This document shows, piece after piece, positions 47,071-55,110 of a stretch of 64,000 bases of DNA. Below the pieces are notes generated by a model. It searched no databases and was not told the origin of the DNA. It saw nothing but the letters and a program-made list of their open reading frames with translations. The stretch's first letter is position 1; every line of letters begins with the position of its first letter. Origin of the DNA: Bacteroidota bacterium (GTDB lineage Bacteria; Bacteroidota; Bacteroidia; Chitinophagales; Chitinophagaceae); NCBI GenBank assembly GCA_029573235.1, contig JAKQGX010000026.1:104982-168981 (forward strand), in the 5' to 3' direction. The position numbers were made by a program, and so were the translations under genes.

Positions 47071-47712
47071 ATGTTAAAGAATAGGACAACCATATATATA
47101 CTGCTCGCTTTTTTCATCTTGCTATCGGGCGGTTTCATGGCGTATTATCATAAGGTGACCCGCGAGGTACCGAAGAGCCTGCCCTATATCGGCGAAGGTG
47201 ATCATAAGATTCGCTCGTTTTCGTTCACCGACCAAGATGGCAAAATTGTAACGGAGAAAGACATAGCTGGCAAGATTGCCGTAGTGGAATATTTTTTCAC
47301 TACCTGCAAAGGCATTTGCCCTAAAATGAATGATAATATGGCTACGGTTTTTGACGCTTTTAAAGGCAATAAAAACATCATGATATTATCACATACGGTA
47401 GATCCTAAAAAAGATACGGTGGCAGCTCTGAAGGAATACAGCATGCGCTATAGTGCCGACCCGGCGCAATGGAAGTTCTTGACCGGCGACAAAAAAGAAC
47501 TCTATGATATGGCACGCTATAGCTATTTGATAACCGCTGTAGATGATACCGCTGCTGTAGATATCCAAAGCGATTTTATCCATTCTGAAAGATTTGTATT
47601 GGTGGACCCAAGTGGTCATATCAGAGGTTCATACAATGGTACTCTCAAAGGTGATGTGCAGCAGCTTATCGGCGATATGCATGAGCTGATGAAAGAAGAA
47701 AAGATGCGTTAA
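47071..47712 (+). CDS. SCO1/SenC family protein (copper insertion/thiol-redox)
   Basis: 213 aa with one N-terminal membrane anchor (~8-26). Thioredoxin fold with the copper site CKGICPKM (Cys78, Cys82) and the distal His in HSERFVLVDPSGHIRG. SCO proteins deliver copper to the CuA site of cytochrome c oxidase or keep its cysteines reduced. No oxidase genes are nearby. Divergent from the Nfu gene; a near -7 box (TACTTTCG) precedes it. Confidence 0.92.
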   Translation: MLKNRTTIYILLAFFILLSGGFMAYYHKVTREVPKSLPYIGEGDHKIRSFSFTDQDGKIVTEKDIAGKIAVVEYFFTTCKGICPKMNDNMATVFDAFKGNKNIMILSHTVDPKKDTVAALKEYSMRYSADPAQWKFLTGDKKELYDMARYSYLITAVDDTAAVDIQSDFIHSERFVLVDPSGHIRGSYNGTLKGDVQQLIGDMHELMKEEKMR

Positions 47713-47824
47713 TTCCCGGATAATCCCACGAGATTTATTCAATAGATATTACTTGCTTGCGGTTTCATAAGTGTAGCCGTCCTCCATTTACGAACATACC
47801 TTTTTTCATACGCATAAAAAAATC

Positions 47825-47832
47825 TAATTTTG
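47825..47832 (+). promoter_or_regulatory. -7 box before carB (first part)
   Basis: TAATTTTG, perfect TAnnTTTG, about 110 bases upstream of the ATG at 47943. Confidence 0.5.
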
Positions 47833-47858
47833 CGCTTCGGGCGCAAAGCCCGTTTTTT
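47832..47858 (+). promoter_or_regulatory. Overlapping hairpins with T tract in the carB leader
   Basis: CGGGC-GCAAA-GCCCG-TTTTTT (47838-47858) has the form of an intrinsic terminator. GCGC-TTCGG-GCGC (47832-47844) would exclude it by sharing bases. They lie right behind a -7 box. This could be attenuation of carB, or the terminator of the SCO transcript if the true promoter lies downstream. Confidence 0.4.
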
Positions 47859-47942
47859 GTACCGTATATATTATGTTGATGTACGCACTGTTTGTTCCAA
47901 TGGTCGTCATCAAATGATAGATACTCGTAATCTTCTCAACTT

Positions 47943-49598
47943 ATGCCACGCGATACGTCTATTAAATCAGTACTGATTATTGGTTCCGGTCCTATTATTA
48001 TTGGTCAGGCTTGCGAGTTCGACTATTCTGGGTCACAAGCCGCCAGAAGCCTTAGAGAGGAAGGCATTAAAACCATCCTCATCAATTCTAATCCGGCAAC
48101 CATTATGACCGATCCAATTGTAGCAGACAAGGTTTACCTGCGCCCCCTCACGGTGGAGAGTATCGAAACCATATTGGAAGAAAATGAGGTGGACGCCGTA
48201 TTGCCCACCATGGGCGGGCAAACCGCGCTGAACCTCGCCAAAGAAGTAGATGAGCTCGGTATTTGGGAGAAATATAAGGTACGTTTGATAGGTGTGGACA
48301 TCAAGGCTATCGACAAGGCAGAAGACCGCGAGTTGTTTCGCAACTGGATGATTGAATTAGGCATTCCTGTGGCAACAGCCAAAACAGCCAATTCATTACT
48401 CGAAGGGAAAGACTATGCACAACAAATAGGATTACCCATCGTTATTCGCCCTTCCTTTACACTGGGCGGTACCGGTGGTGGCTTTGTAATGCACAAAGAA
48501 GAGTTGGACATTGCCCTTGAAAGAGGACTGAGTGCATCTCCCATTCATGAAGTGTTGGTAGAGCAGGCAGTATTGGGATGGAAAGAATTTGAATTGGAGC
48601 TTTTACGTGATCAAAACAATAATGTAGTCATTATTTGTACGGTTGAAAACCTCGACCCAATGGGCATTCATACCGGCGACAGCATTACGGTGGCACCGGC
48701 GATGACGCTGAGTGATACGGCTTTTCAACTGATGCGTGATACGGCCATACGGATGATGCGCGATTTAGGAAATTTTGCCGGCGGCTGCAATGTACAGTTT
48801 GCCCTCAATCCGGAAACGGAAGAAATCATTGCCATCGAAATCAACCCTCGGGTGAGCCGCTCCTCTGCGCTGGCTTCCAAAGCAACCGGTTACCCCATTG
48901 CCAAAATAGCTACCAAGTTGGCTATCGGTTACACCCTCGATGAACTGAAAAATCCCATTATCCAAACTACATCGGCCTTCTTTGAACCGGCATTGGATTA
49001 TGTAATTGTAAAAATGCCGCGTTGGAACTTTGATAAATTTAAAGGAGCCGATGATACACTGGGTTTGCAAATGAAATCGGTGGGAGAAGTAATGGCAATT
49101 GGCAGAACCTTTCCCGAAGCCTTGCAAAAAGCTTGTCAAAGTTTGGAAAACAATGCCACTGGCTTATCGCACATAAGCACGGCACGTATGCGCCCCGAAG
49201 AAATATTGGAAAGCATCAAACGCCCGCAGTGGGATCGTATCTTCCGTATCAAAGAAGCGTTGGCTGCCGGTATTTCTATAAAAACAATTCGGGAAATCAC
49301 GCAAATAGACCGATGGTTCTTATACCAAATTCAAGACATTGTAACACTCGAAAACCAAATTGCTGCCTGTCGTCATTTAGATAAGATACCGGAAGAAATG
49401 ATGTGGGAAGCCAAGAAAATGGGCTTTAGTGACGAGCAAATTGCAGAGTTGGTAAAAGACTGTACCGCTGATGAGGTGTACGAACACCGAAAAAAATTAG
49501 GCATCAAACGAGTATATAAAATGGTAGATACTTGTAGTGCCGAGTTCGAAGCAAAAACACCTTATTTTTATAGCACTTTCGAAAAAGAGATGGAGTAG
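47943..49598 (+). CDS. carB: Carbamoyl-phosphate synthase large subunit, first part
   Basis: 551 aa. It aligns with residues ~1-553 of E. coli CarB: the carboxyphosphate-forming ATP-grasp half ([64 protein letters not shown]) plus the oligomerisation domain to [11 protein letters not shown]. The stop codon falls in the linker to the second ATP-grasp half, which is a separate gene at 52460. A methyltransferase gene follows after 3 bases. No frameshift is visible. Together the two proteins (551+394 aa) have the size of an intact Bacteroidota CarB. carA is not in the window. Confidence 0.95.
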   Translation: MPRDTSIKSVLIIGSGPIIIGQACEFDYSGSQAARSLREEGIKTILINSNPATIMTDPIVADKVYLRPLTVESIETILEENEVDAVLPTMGGQTALNLAKEVDELGIWEKYKVRLIGVDIKAIDKAEDRELFRNWMIELGIPVATAKTANSLLEGKDYAQQIGLPIVIRPSFTLGGTGGGFVMHKEELDIALERGLSASPIHEVLVEQAVLGWKEFELELLRDQNNNVVIICTVENLDPMGIHTGDSITVAPAMTLSDTAFQLMRDTAIRMMRDLGNFAGGCNVQFALNPETEEIIAIEINPRVSRSSALASKATGYPIAKIATKLAIGYTLDELKNPIIQTTSAFFEPALDYVIVKMPRWNFDKFKGADDTLGLQMKSVGEVMAIGRTFPEALQKACQSLENNATGLSHISTARMRPEEILESIKRPQWDRIFRIKEALAAGISIKTIREITQIDRWFLYQIQDIVTLENQIAACRHLDKIPEEMMWEAKKMGFSDEQIAELVKDCTADEVYEHRKKLGIKRVYKMVDTCSAEFEAKTPYFYSTFEKEME

Positions 49599-49601
49599 GG
49601 A

Positions 49602-50630
49602 ATGACGAATTTCACGGCTTCCACCATACAGCAAATAGACCCTGCCGTAATTACCTGTTGTAATTATCACCGCGATTATTTTATTCGAATACAAAAAGTC
49701 GCGGGCTATTTCTGCACCATCTACGACCATGTATTATCCATTGCATCGGAACGATTGGACAAGCAAGGTATCCCGGTGAAGGAAGCACGATTGCTCGATT
49801 TTGGTTGTGGGTTGGGGCTTTTAGGCGTGTATGCAAAAAGGAATGGCTGGCAGCAAGTAAGCTTGATGGACATCAACGAGCATTGTACCCAAAATGCAAG
49901 CACATTAGCTAAGGCTTGGCACGTGCCCGACCTTCGCATCCAAAAAGGAAGTGAGGAAGCCGTTGCCGAATTTTTTAAAGGGGTGCCATTACCGCATGTG
50001 GTGATTAGCTTAGATGTAATAGAGCATGTGTATGATATCCGGCAGATGTTGGCGCACTTTAAAGCGACCATGCCCGAAGCCACCTTGTACTTTACTACCG
50101 GAGCTATAGCTGAAAACCCCTTGCGTTATCGTGCTATCAAAAAGTTGCAACGAACTGATGAATACGACTGTACGGATGAGCTACAAACCTTTAGCAACAA
50201 TCCTTTTGCCGGGTGGAGCTTTCGTGCCATGAGGCGAAAAATTATTCAAACTGCCGATACCAAACAGTGCCTCAGTGATAGCGAAATAGACCTCCTCATT
50301 ACGCATACCAGAGGGCAACACCAAGCAGACATCCTACAATCGGTAAACACCTATTTGCAAACCGGCGCACTGCCACCGCTATTGGCACACCCTACCAATA
50401 CTTGCGACCCTATTTCCGCCAGTTGGACGGAACGCCTACTGACCGTGAAGGAATACCATGAAATTTTTTCGAATTGCGGCTATAATCTCAGTGTTCATGC
50501 AGGAGCTTATAACGACATCACTCATACGGGTATAAAAAAAGAATGTTTGAAACTGCTGAATCTTTTGGTGAAAACATTCAACCTACCGCAATACAGCGCC
50601 TACTTATTGCTTGAAGCTGCACCTCAATAA
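49602..50630 (+). CDS. Class I SAM-dependent methyltransferase
   Basis: 342 aa. Rossmann methyltransferase with the SAM motif LLDFGCGLGLLGVYAKRNGW near residue 61-80, the acidic motif II SLMDINEHC, and VVISLDVIEHVYDIRQML. This resembles methyltransferases of the UbiG/type-11 group. The C-terminal ~150 residues are specific and unassigned. It starts 3 bases after the carB (part 1) stop codon, so it is co-transcribed with it. Base composition is like the flanking genes. Substrate unknown. Confidence 0.85.
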   Translation: MTNFTASTIQQIDPAVITCCNYHRDYFIRIQKVAGYFCTIYDHVLSIASERLDKQGIPVKEARLLDFGCGLGLLGVYAKRNGWQQVSLMDINEHCTQNASTLAKAWHVPDLRIQKGSEEAVAEFFKGVPLPHVVISLDVIEHVYDIRQMLAHFKATMPEATLYFTTGAIAENPLRYRAIKKLQRTDEYDCTDELQTFSNNPFAGWSFRAMRRKIIQTADTKQCLSDSEIDLLITHTRGQHQADILQSVNTYLQTGALPPLLAHPTNTCDPISASWTERLLTVKEYHEIFSNCGYNLSVHAGAYNDITHTGIKKECLKLLNLLVKTFNLPQYSAYLLLEAAPQ

Positions 50631-50667
50631 AACGCTTATCTTAAGCCCGTAATTCAATGAGGGACTA

Positions 50668-51060
50668 TTAATTCAATTTGTTGTAAATACTATCAATAGT
50701 GGATGCTTCTACGTATATAATGTTGTACACTTGTTGGTGAGCTACTTGAATAATACCGATATTCCCACCGTGATATTTCAACCGATTTATTTTTCCTGAG
50801 CTGTCAATTAAAATGTTTTCGTGAAAAAAATTAAAATATTTTTCGTGAAACTGTTTGCTCATAATATATACGTTGTGTTTATGGTTTTTTTGGTAAAAAG
50901 CATTCGCCCTTTTCATGCATCCCGGACAACCATTTTCAGAGAACACAAAATAATTGACAGAATCTTTCGCTAACGCTTCGTGAAATTTCTCTTCCAGATA
51001 ATTACTGAAAATTTTAGTTTCTTTTTGGTAGGCGTTGTCTTTAGCGGTATTACAGCCCAA
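50668..51060 (-). CDS. Thioredoxin-like CxxC protein, start unclear (possible frameshift)
   Basis: 130 aa from a TTG at 51060. A thioredoxin-like core is suggested by YFVFSENGCPGCMKRANAFY, CxxC at residues ~44-47, and later NILIDSSGKINRL. The only ATG in position (51074-51076, overlapping the stop of the upstream gene as TAATG) reads into a T9 tract and then a stop. With one T fewer it would join this frame as MFFLPLGCN, a Cys in lipoprotein position but with an unusually short leader. AT-rich, unlike its neighbours. Family unknown. Confidence 0.6.
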   Translation of the reverse strand: MGCNTAKDNAYQKETKIFSNYLEEKFHEALAKDSVNYFVFSENGCPGCMKRANAFYQKNHKHNVYIMSKQFHEKYFNFFHENILIDSSGKINRLKYHGGNIGIIQVAHQQVYNIIYVEASTIDSIYNKLN

Positions 51061-51064
51061 CGGT

Positions 51065-51073
51065 AAAAAAAAA
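51065..51073 (-). repeat. Homopolymer T9 (minus strand) at the CxxC-protein start
   Basis: Nine consecutive T on the coding strand directly after the coupled ATG. Length changes of one base switch the frame between an early stop and the CxxC ORF. Confidence 0.7.
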
Positions 51074-51075
51074 CA

Positions 51076-52140
51076 TTACTGATTAGAAAGATGGTAAACA
51101 AACATAGCTGTCGTATCCGTTTCGCTATCATTTGGAATGAATAATTTGTTGTTATAAAAAAATGAACTATAAAAATGATACCCTTTTTGACTACTGAATC
51201 TTATTTTTTTTACCGTTTGAAAATTAGAATCAATGATGTAAATGTTCAATGGTTTGTCTGTATATATACTCATAAAACCATCTTCTAAAGAGTTTGTATT
51301 CATTCCTTCGGTTTGGAATATGGCATGGCATTTAGAGATAGGGTCATATACTATTTTCTCGTAGTAAGGATTCGATACCCTGTAGTTTTGTATATAAGTG
51401 TTCGACAAACTGTCCATGTTAAATTCGCGCATTTGAAAATCCTGAACGCTTAGTTTTATGACGGTTTCTTTGTCTTGTAGAATATCGTATAAATGCAGAC
51501 TGTCTGTATTGTTGAAAATATAAGACACGATTCCATCATGAATGGTTGTAGTTATTGGATAGCACGAGTGGTAGTACTTTTTTTGATAAACAATAGGGAA
51601 TGGAGCGATCGTTTTTTTGAGTAATATTTTATTATCCGTTAAGGAAAATATCCCTAGTATTTTCGACTTGAAATATTGCTCTCGTTGCTTTTTTTCGGAA
51701 ATAAAATAATGAGGTATCGACATCAATAAAAACTCTTTTTCATACATCTCGGGCTGAAAAAACACCGCAGATAATGATTTTTCAACTTCAAAAGAAGCTA
51801 CATACTCATACTGCATACTGCTATGTGGATTTATGATTTCAATGGTATTTGCATCTTTATTTAGGATGTACAAACTGCTGTCTGAAATGGAATAAAGCAG
51901 ATGAGGGTTTTGTTGGTACTTTAATGGAATTTTAAATGAGTCTATTATTTGCCCTGCAACGTTTTTACAGATATGGGTTTTGCTCTTGCTGATATAAGAA
52001 AATGCAATATTACCTTTATCTGTAGTATAAAAAATGAGAGAGCGATGATCTATATTAGGGAGAAATACTGTGTCGCAACGAAGCGAGTTGTTGTCTATAA
52101 TTAGTGCTTGTTTTTTATAGCTACACGCTAAAAAAAACAA
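51076..52140 (-). CDS. Probable propeller-type lipoprotein (DUF4221-like), N-terminus out of frame
   Basis: 354 aa from a TTG at 52140. The sequence repeats short beta-strand blocks (e.g. YSISDSSLYILNKDANTIEI; NIYIIDSNFQTVKKI), as in six-bladed-propeller or DUF4221-type lipoproteins of Bacteroidota. An ATG at 52172 opens MKIRFFHLFFACFF, but the T8 tract at 52130-52137 leads to TAG. One extra T would continue as FFLACSYKKQ, a classic lipoprotein signal ending in the in-frame ORF. Strongly AT-rich. It is followed by the CxxC gene with TAATG coupling. Confidence 0.65.
   Translation of the reverse strand: MFFLACSYKKQALIIDNNSLRCDTVFLPNIDHRSLIFYTTDKGNIAFSYISKSKTHICKNVAGQIIDSFKIPLKYQQNPHLLYSISDSSLYILNKDANTIEIINPHSSMQYEYVASFEVEKSLSAVFFQPEMYEKEFLLMSIPHYFISEKKQREQYFKSKILGIFSLTDNKILLKKTIAPFPIVYQKKYYHSCYPITTTIHDGIVSYIFNNTDSLHLYDILQDKETVIKLSVQDFQMREFNMDSLSNTYIQNYRVSNPYYEKIVYDPISKCHAIFQTEGMNTNSLEDGFMSIYTDKPLNIYIIDSNFQTVKKIRFSSQKGYHFYSSFFYNNKLFIPNDSETDTTAMFVYHLSNQ
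52130..52137 (-). repeat. Homopolymer T8 (minus strand) in the lipoprotein signal
   Basis: Eight T on the coding strand inside the presumed signal sequence, preceded by two T6 runs. As written the ATG frame stops at TAG; +1 T restores a full lipoprotein. Confidence 0.7.
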
Positions 52141-52172
52141 GCAAAAAATAAATGAAAAAATCTAATCTTCAT

Positions 52173-52373
52173 ATAGGGTCATTAATCCAAAAGAAAAACG
52201 ATGAAAGAAAATGTAGAATTCTCTTCAGTTACATTACTGTTTGCTCAACATTACCATGTTTATAGCAATGCTTTTTCAGTTCGATGTAATAAAATTACAG
52301 AATACATGAGAATTGCTTGAATTTAGTGAAAAGCTATTCCTCTACTTGTAGTAACAGATCAAAATCTATTAAG
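52173..52373. other. Intergenic region between the divergent lipoprotein and carB (part 2) genes
   Basis: AT-rich. It contains a 39-codon ORF (52201-52320, +; begins MKENVEFSSVTLL) without recognisable features or promoter, which may be chance. I saw no terminal repeats that would mark a mobile-element boundary. Confidence 0.4.
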
Positions 52374-52381
52374 TAACTTTG
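52374..52381 (+). promoter_or_regulatory. -7 box of carB (second part)
   Basis: TAACTTTG, perfect TAnnTTTG, 78 bases before the ATG at 52460. A TTG at 52346-52348 is 25 bases upstream, wider than usual. It indicates that the second carB piece is expressed independently. Confidence 0.55.
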
Positions 52382-52459
52382 CACAGTTTTTTTCAAACGA
52401 GTAGCCTTAACAAATCTGCTCTGTTTGAAAGGACACCTCGAAAAAAGACAAGGAACACC

Positions 52460-53644
52460 ATGTTGCAACATAACGAAAGCATCCCCTCCGCAAAGAAGAA
52501 AATTATTGTATTAGGCTCGGGCCCCAATCGCATTGGGCAGGGTATCGAGTTTGACTATTGCTGCACACATGGATTAATGGCCATCAAAGAATCCGGTTAT
52601 GAAGCCATCATGGTGAATTGCAATCCGGAAACGGTTTCTACCGATTTTGATATTGCCGATAAACTTTATTTCGAGCCCGTTTATTGGGAGCATCTTTGGG
52701 AGATTATTGAACACGAACAACCCGATGGTGTCATCGTACAGCTTGGTGGGCAAACCGCTCTGAAACTTGCGAAGCGCCTACACGAAAGAGGCGTCAAAAT
52801 TATTGGTACTTCTTTCGATGATATGGATATTGCCGAAGACCGCGGCCGTTTTAGTGATATGCTCCGCGACCTCCATATCCCTTACCCCAAATACGGCACT
52901 GCATATACCACCGACGAAGCCATAGAAGTTGCACAAGAAGTGGGTTATCCCGTTTTGGTGCGCCCCTCGTATGTATTGGGTGGGCAGCGCATGCGCATTG
53001 TCATCAATGATGAAGAGCTGGAAAGCAGCGTTATCAGTCTGTTGAAGCACCTTCCCGGCAATAAAATACTCATCGATCATTTCTTAGACCGCTGTCAAGA
53101 AGCAGAAATAGATGCTATCTGCGATGGCGAAGAAGTGCATGTAATGGGCATTATGGAGCATATAGAACCGGCAGGCGTTCATAGTGGTGATAGCCATTCG
53201 GTATTGCCGGTATTCAACCTGCCACCGCTGGTAGTGGACGAAATGACAGACATCACACGAAAGATAGCCTTAGCACTGAATATCCGAGGGTTGATAAACG
53301 TACAGTTTGCCATTAAAGACGGGAAAGTATATGTGATAGAAGCTAACCCCAGAGCCAGCCGTACCACACCGTTTATCGCCAAGGCTTACAACATTCCCTA
53401 CCTCAACATTGCTACCAAAGTGATGTTGGGAGAAAAGAAACTGAAGGACTTTACGATGGAACAAAAGTTGGAAGGTTTTGCCGTAAAAGAGCCGGTATTC
53501 AGTTTCAACAAATTCCCCAATGTGAATAAAGAGTTGGGACCTGAAATGAAAAGTACCGGAGAAGCCATTCGTTTTATTAAAAACCTCCGCGACCCTTGGT
53601 TTCGCACGCTGTATAAAGAAAGAAGCCTATACCTGAGCAAATAA
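52460..53644 (+). CDS. carB: Carbamoyl-phosphate synthase large subunit, second part
   Basis: Start at the ATG at 52460 (MLQHNESIPSAKKKIIVLG); the frame is open to a TTG at 52379. 394 aa. It matches E. coli CarB ~554-936, the carbamate-phosphorylating ATP-grasp half: VLGSGPNRIGQGIEFDYCC, NCNPETVSTDFD, RPSYVLGGQRM, EANPRASRTTPF. It ends at LYKERSLYLSK, so the C-terminal MGS-like allosteric domain (E. coli 937-1073) is absent. The NESIPS stretch before the core is what would follow the YSTFE end of the first part in a fused protein. The next gene starts 2 bases after the stop. Confidence 0.95.
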   Translation: MLQHNESIPSAKKKIIVLGSGPNRIGQGIEFDYCCTHGLMAIKESGYEAIMVNCNPETVSTDFDIADKLYFEPVYWEHLWEIIEHEQPDGVIVQLGGQTALKLAKRLHERGVKIIGTSFDDMDIAEDRGRFSDMLRDLHIPYPKYGTAYTTDEAIEVAQEVGYPVLVRPSYVLGGQRMRIVINDEELESSVISLLKHLPGNKILIDHFLDRCQEAEIDAICDGEEVHVMGIMEHIEPAGVHSGDSHSVLPVFNLPPLVVDEMTDITRKIALALNIRGLINVQFAIKDGKVYVIEANPRASRTTPFIAKAYNIPYLNIATKVMLGEKKLKDFTMEQKLEGFAVKEPVFSFNKFPNVNKELGPEMKSTGEAIRFIKNLRDPWFRTLYKERSLYLSK

Positions 53645-53646
53645 TC

Positions 53647-55071
53647 ATGAATCCCTCCGACACGCTGAAAGCAGCGGCAAAGGTCGCGCTCGGAACCCTT
53701 TTCCTCCTATTGGTAGGCAGTGCTTATTTTTGGAAGGAGCGCATGTTGTTTTCAGATGCTTCGTTCATTGCGTTTCGCATCATCAACTATGGCAGCCTGC
53801 AAATGCAAGTGGGGCGTCACGGAGCCTTTATTACGCAAGTCTTTCCGTGGGTAGCATCGAAAGCACACCTGCCTTTGTGGCTTGTGTTGTGGCTTTACTC
53901 CATCAGTTTTACCATTTTTTATTTCTTGACGGGTTGGCTCTTGTACCGCATGCGGCAATATCCGCTCACTATTTTATTGGCTTTTTACTTGAGTCTTTAT
54001 GTGAGTGATACCTACTTCTGGACCAATAACGAAGTACACCAAGGCGTAGCGTGGATGCTGTTGGATTTTGGCTTGTTGCACTACTTGTATTCCCGATATG
54101 GGCATCGAGCAAAACGATTTCTGCTCTATTCGTTACCCTTATTTGCGATACTCACCTTCATTGCTATCTACACCCATCCGTTGGTGATGATTACGTTTTT
54201 GTTTTTGTGGTTGTTTTGGGTGTTGGCAAAAGAGTCCTTTTTTGTATCGAAGTTTTCTTTTCTGTACTTGGCTATTGTAGCGTTGGTATGTGTATTGAAA
54301 TATTTGGAAAGTCAAAACAACTGGTACGATGGAGGTTTTGTACACAATATCACCCATACAACTTTGCGCGCCGTACTCCAAACTTTTAGCGGCAGTCTGG
54401 CAATGGATTTTTATAAAGGAGCATTACAGAACTATTGGTTGCTGTGGTTGTTTTTTATTGTCGGTTTGATGGGCTTGTACCGTCAAAAAAAGTACAGATT
54501 GCTTGCCTATACCATCCTGAGTTGTTTGGGGTATTTTATTATTATTTGTTTAGCCTTTTATCCGTCCAAAACATTCTATATAGAAAGTGAATGGATGTCG
54601 TTATCGATATTGGCAACGGCGGGTTTTGTGTATTTTGTATTACCAAGCATGGCCGCCAACCGGGTGGTGCTGTTGCTGGCGGTTGCCTTTGGAATACGGT
54701 TGTGTTATATAGGATTTGCCTCCGAAAAATTTACGAAACGGGTGCAATTTTTAGACCATCAAGTGCGTGAAATGCGGCAGCAAAGGGTGCCCAAAAAAAT
54801 CGTTTTGAACCAACATAATACTTGGGATACGTCCCTCTTGCTGACTTGGGGCTTGCCTTACGAAACCCTTTTGCTGAGTGCTATGCACCAAGACCAACCA
54901 ACGCTAACCATGAGCTATTTGAAGCAGGAAAAAATAACCGAATACGAAGCGGCAACTTATACCAAGGGTTTGGTTTCGGACTTTGGGCATGTTGAAGGAA
55001 GGCTCTTGAATCCCTACTATTTTCAGATGGATACGGTGCGACCGTACACGATTGTAACAATGGAAGAATAG
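53647..55071 (+). CDS. Polytopic membrane protein of unknown function
   Basis: 474 aa. About 9-10 hydrophobic helices between residues ~10 and ~350, then a soluble C-terminal ~110 residues. The first loop after TM1 (FSDASFIAFRIINYGSLQMQ...) recalls GT-C glycosyltransferase-like proteins, but I cannot see a certain DxD/ExD motif. It starts 2 bases after carB part 2, so it is co-transcribed. A link to pyrimidine or arginine synthesis is not evident. Confidence 0.72.
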   Translation: MNPSDTLKAAAKVALGTLFLLLVGSAYFWKERMLFSDASFIAFRIINYGSLQMQVGRHGAFITQVFPWVASKAHLPLWLVLWLYSISFTIFYFLTGWLLYRMRQYPLTILLAFYLSLYVSDTYFWTNNEVHQGVAWMLLDFGLLHYLYSRYGHRAKRFLLYSLPLFAILTFIAIYTHPLVMITFLFLWLFWVLAKESFFVSKFSFLYLAIVALVCVLKYLESQNNWYDGGFVHNITHTTLRAVLQTFSGSLAMDFYKGALQNYWLLWLFFIVGLMGLYRQKKYRLLAYTILSCLGYFIIICLAFYPSKTFYIESEWMSLSILATAGFVYFVLPSMAANRVVLLLAVAFGIRLCYIGFASEKFTKRVQFLDHQVREMRQQRVPKKIVLNQHNTWDTSLLLTWGLPYETLLLSAMHQDQPTLTMSYLKQEKITEYEAATYTKGLVSDFGHVEGRLLNPYYFQMDTVRPYTIVTMEE

Positions 55072-55110
55072 GGCATTGTGGCAGGGTAAAAGCCCCATCG
55101 GCATCCTGCT

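Noticed and set aside
52201..52320. 39-codon ORF between the island and carB part 2
   Set aside because: No promoter, domain or signal; the length is within chance for this AT-rich spacer. Mentioned only in the spacer entry.
47943..53644. Explanation of the two carB pieces as a simple frameshifted pseudogene
   Set aside because: 2.9 kb and other genes lie between them, both keep intact motifs, and the second has its own start and promoter-like box.
53080..53644. Missing MGS allosteric domain of CarB as damage
   Set aside because: The protein ends in a well-formed ERSLYLSK terminus, which as far as I recall is normal for Bacteroidota CarB; only the split is taken as unusual.
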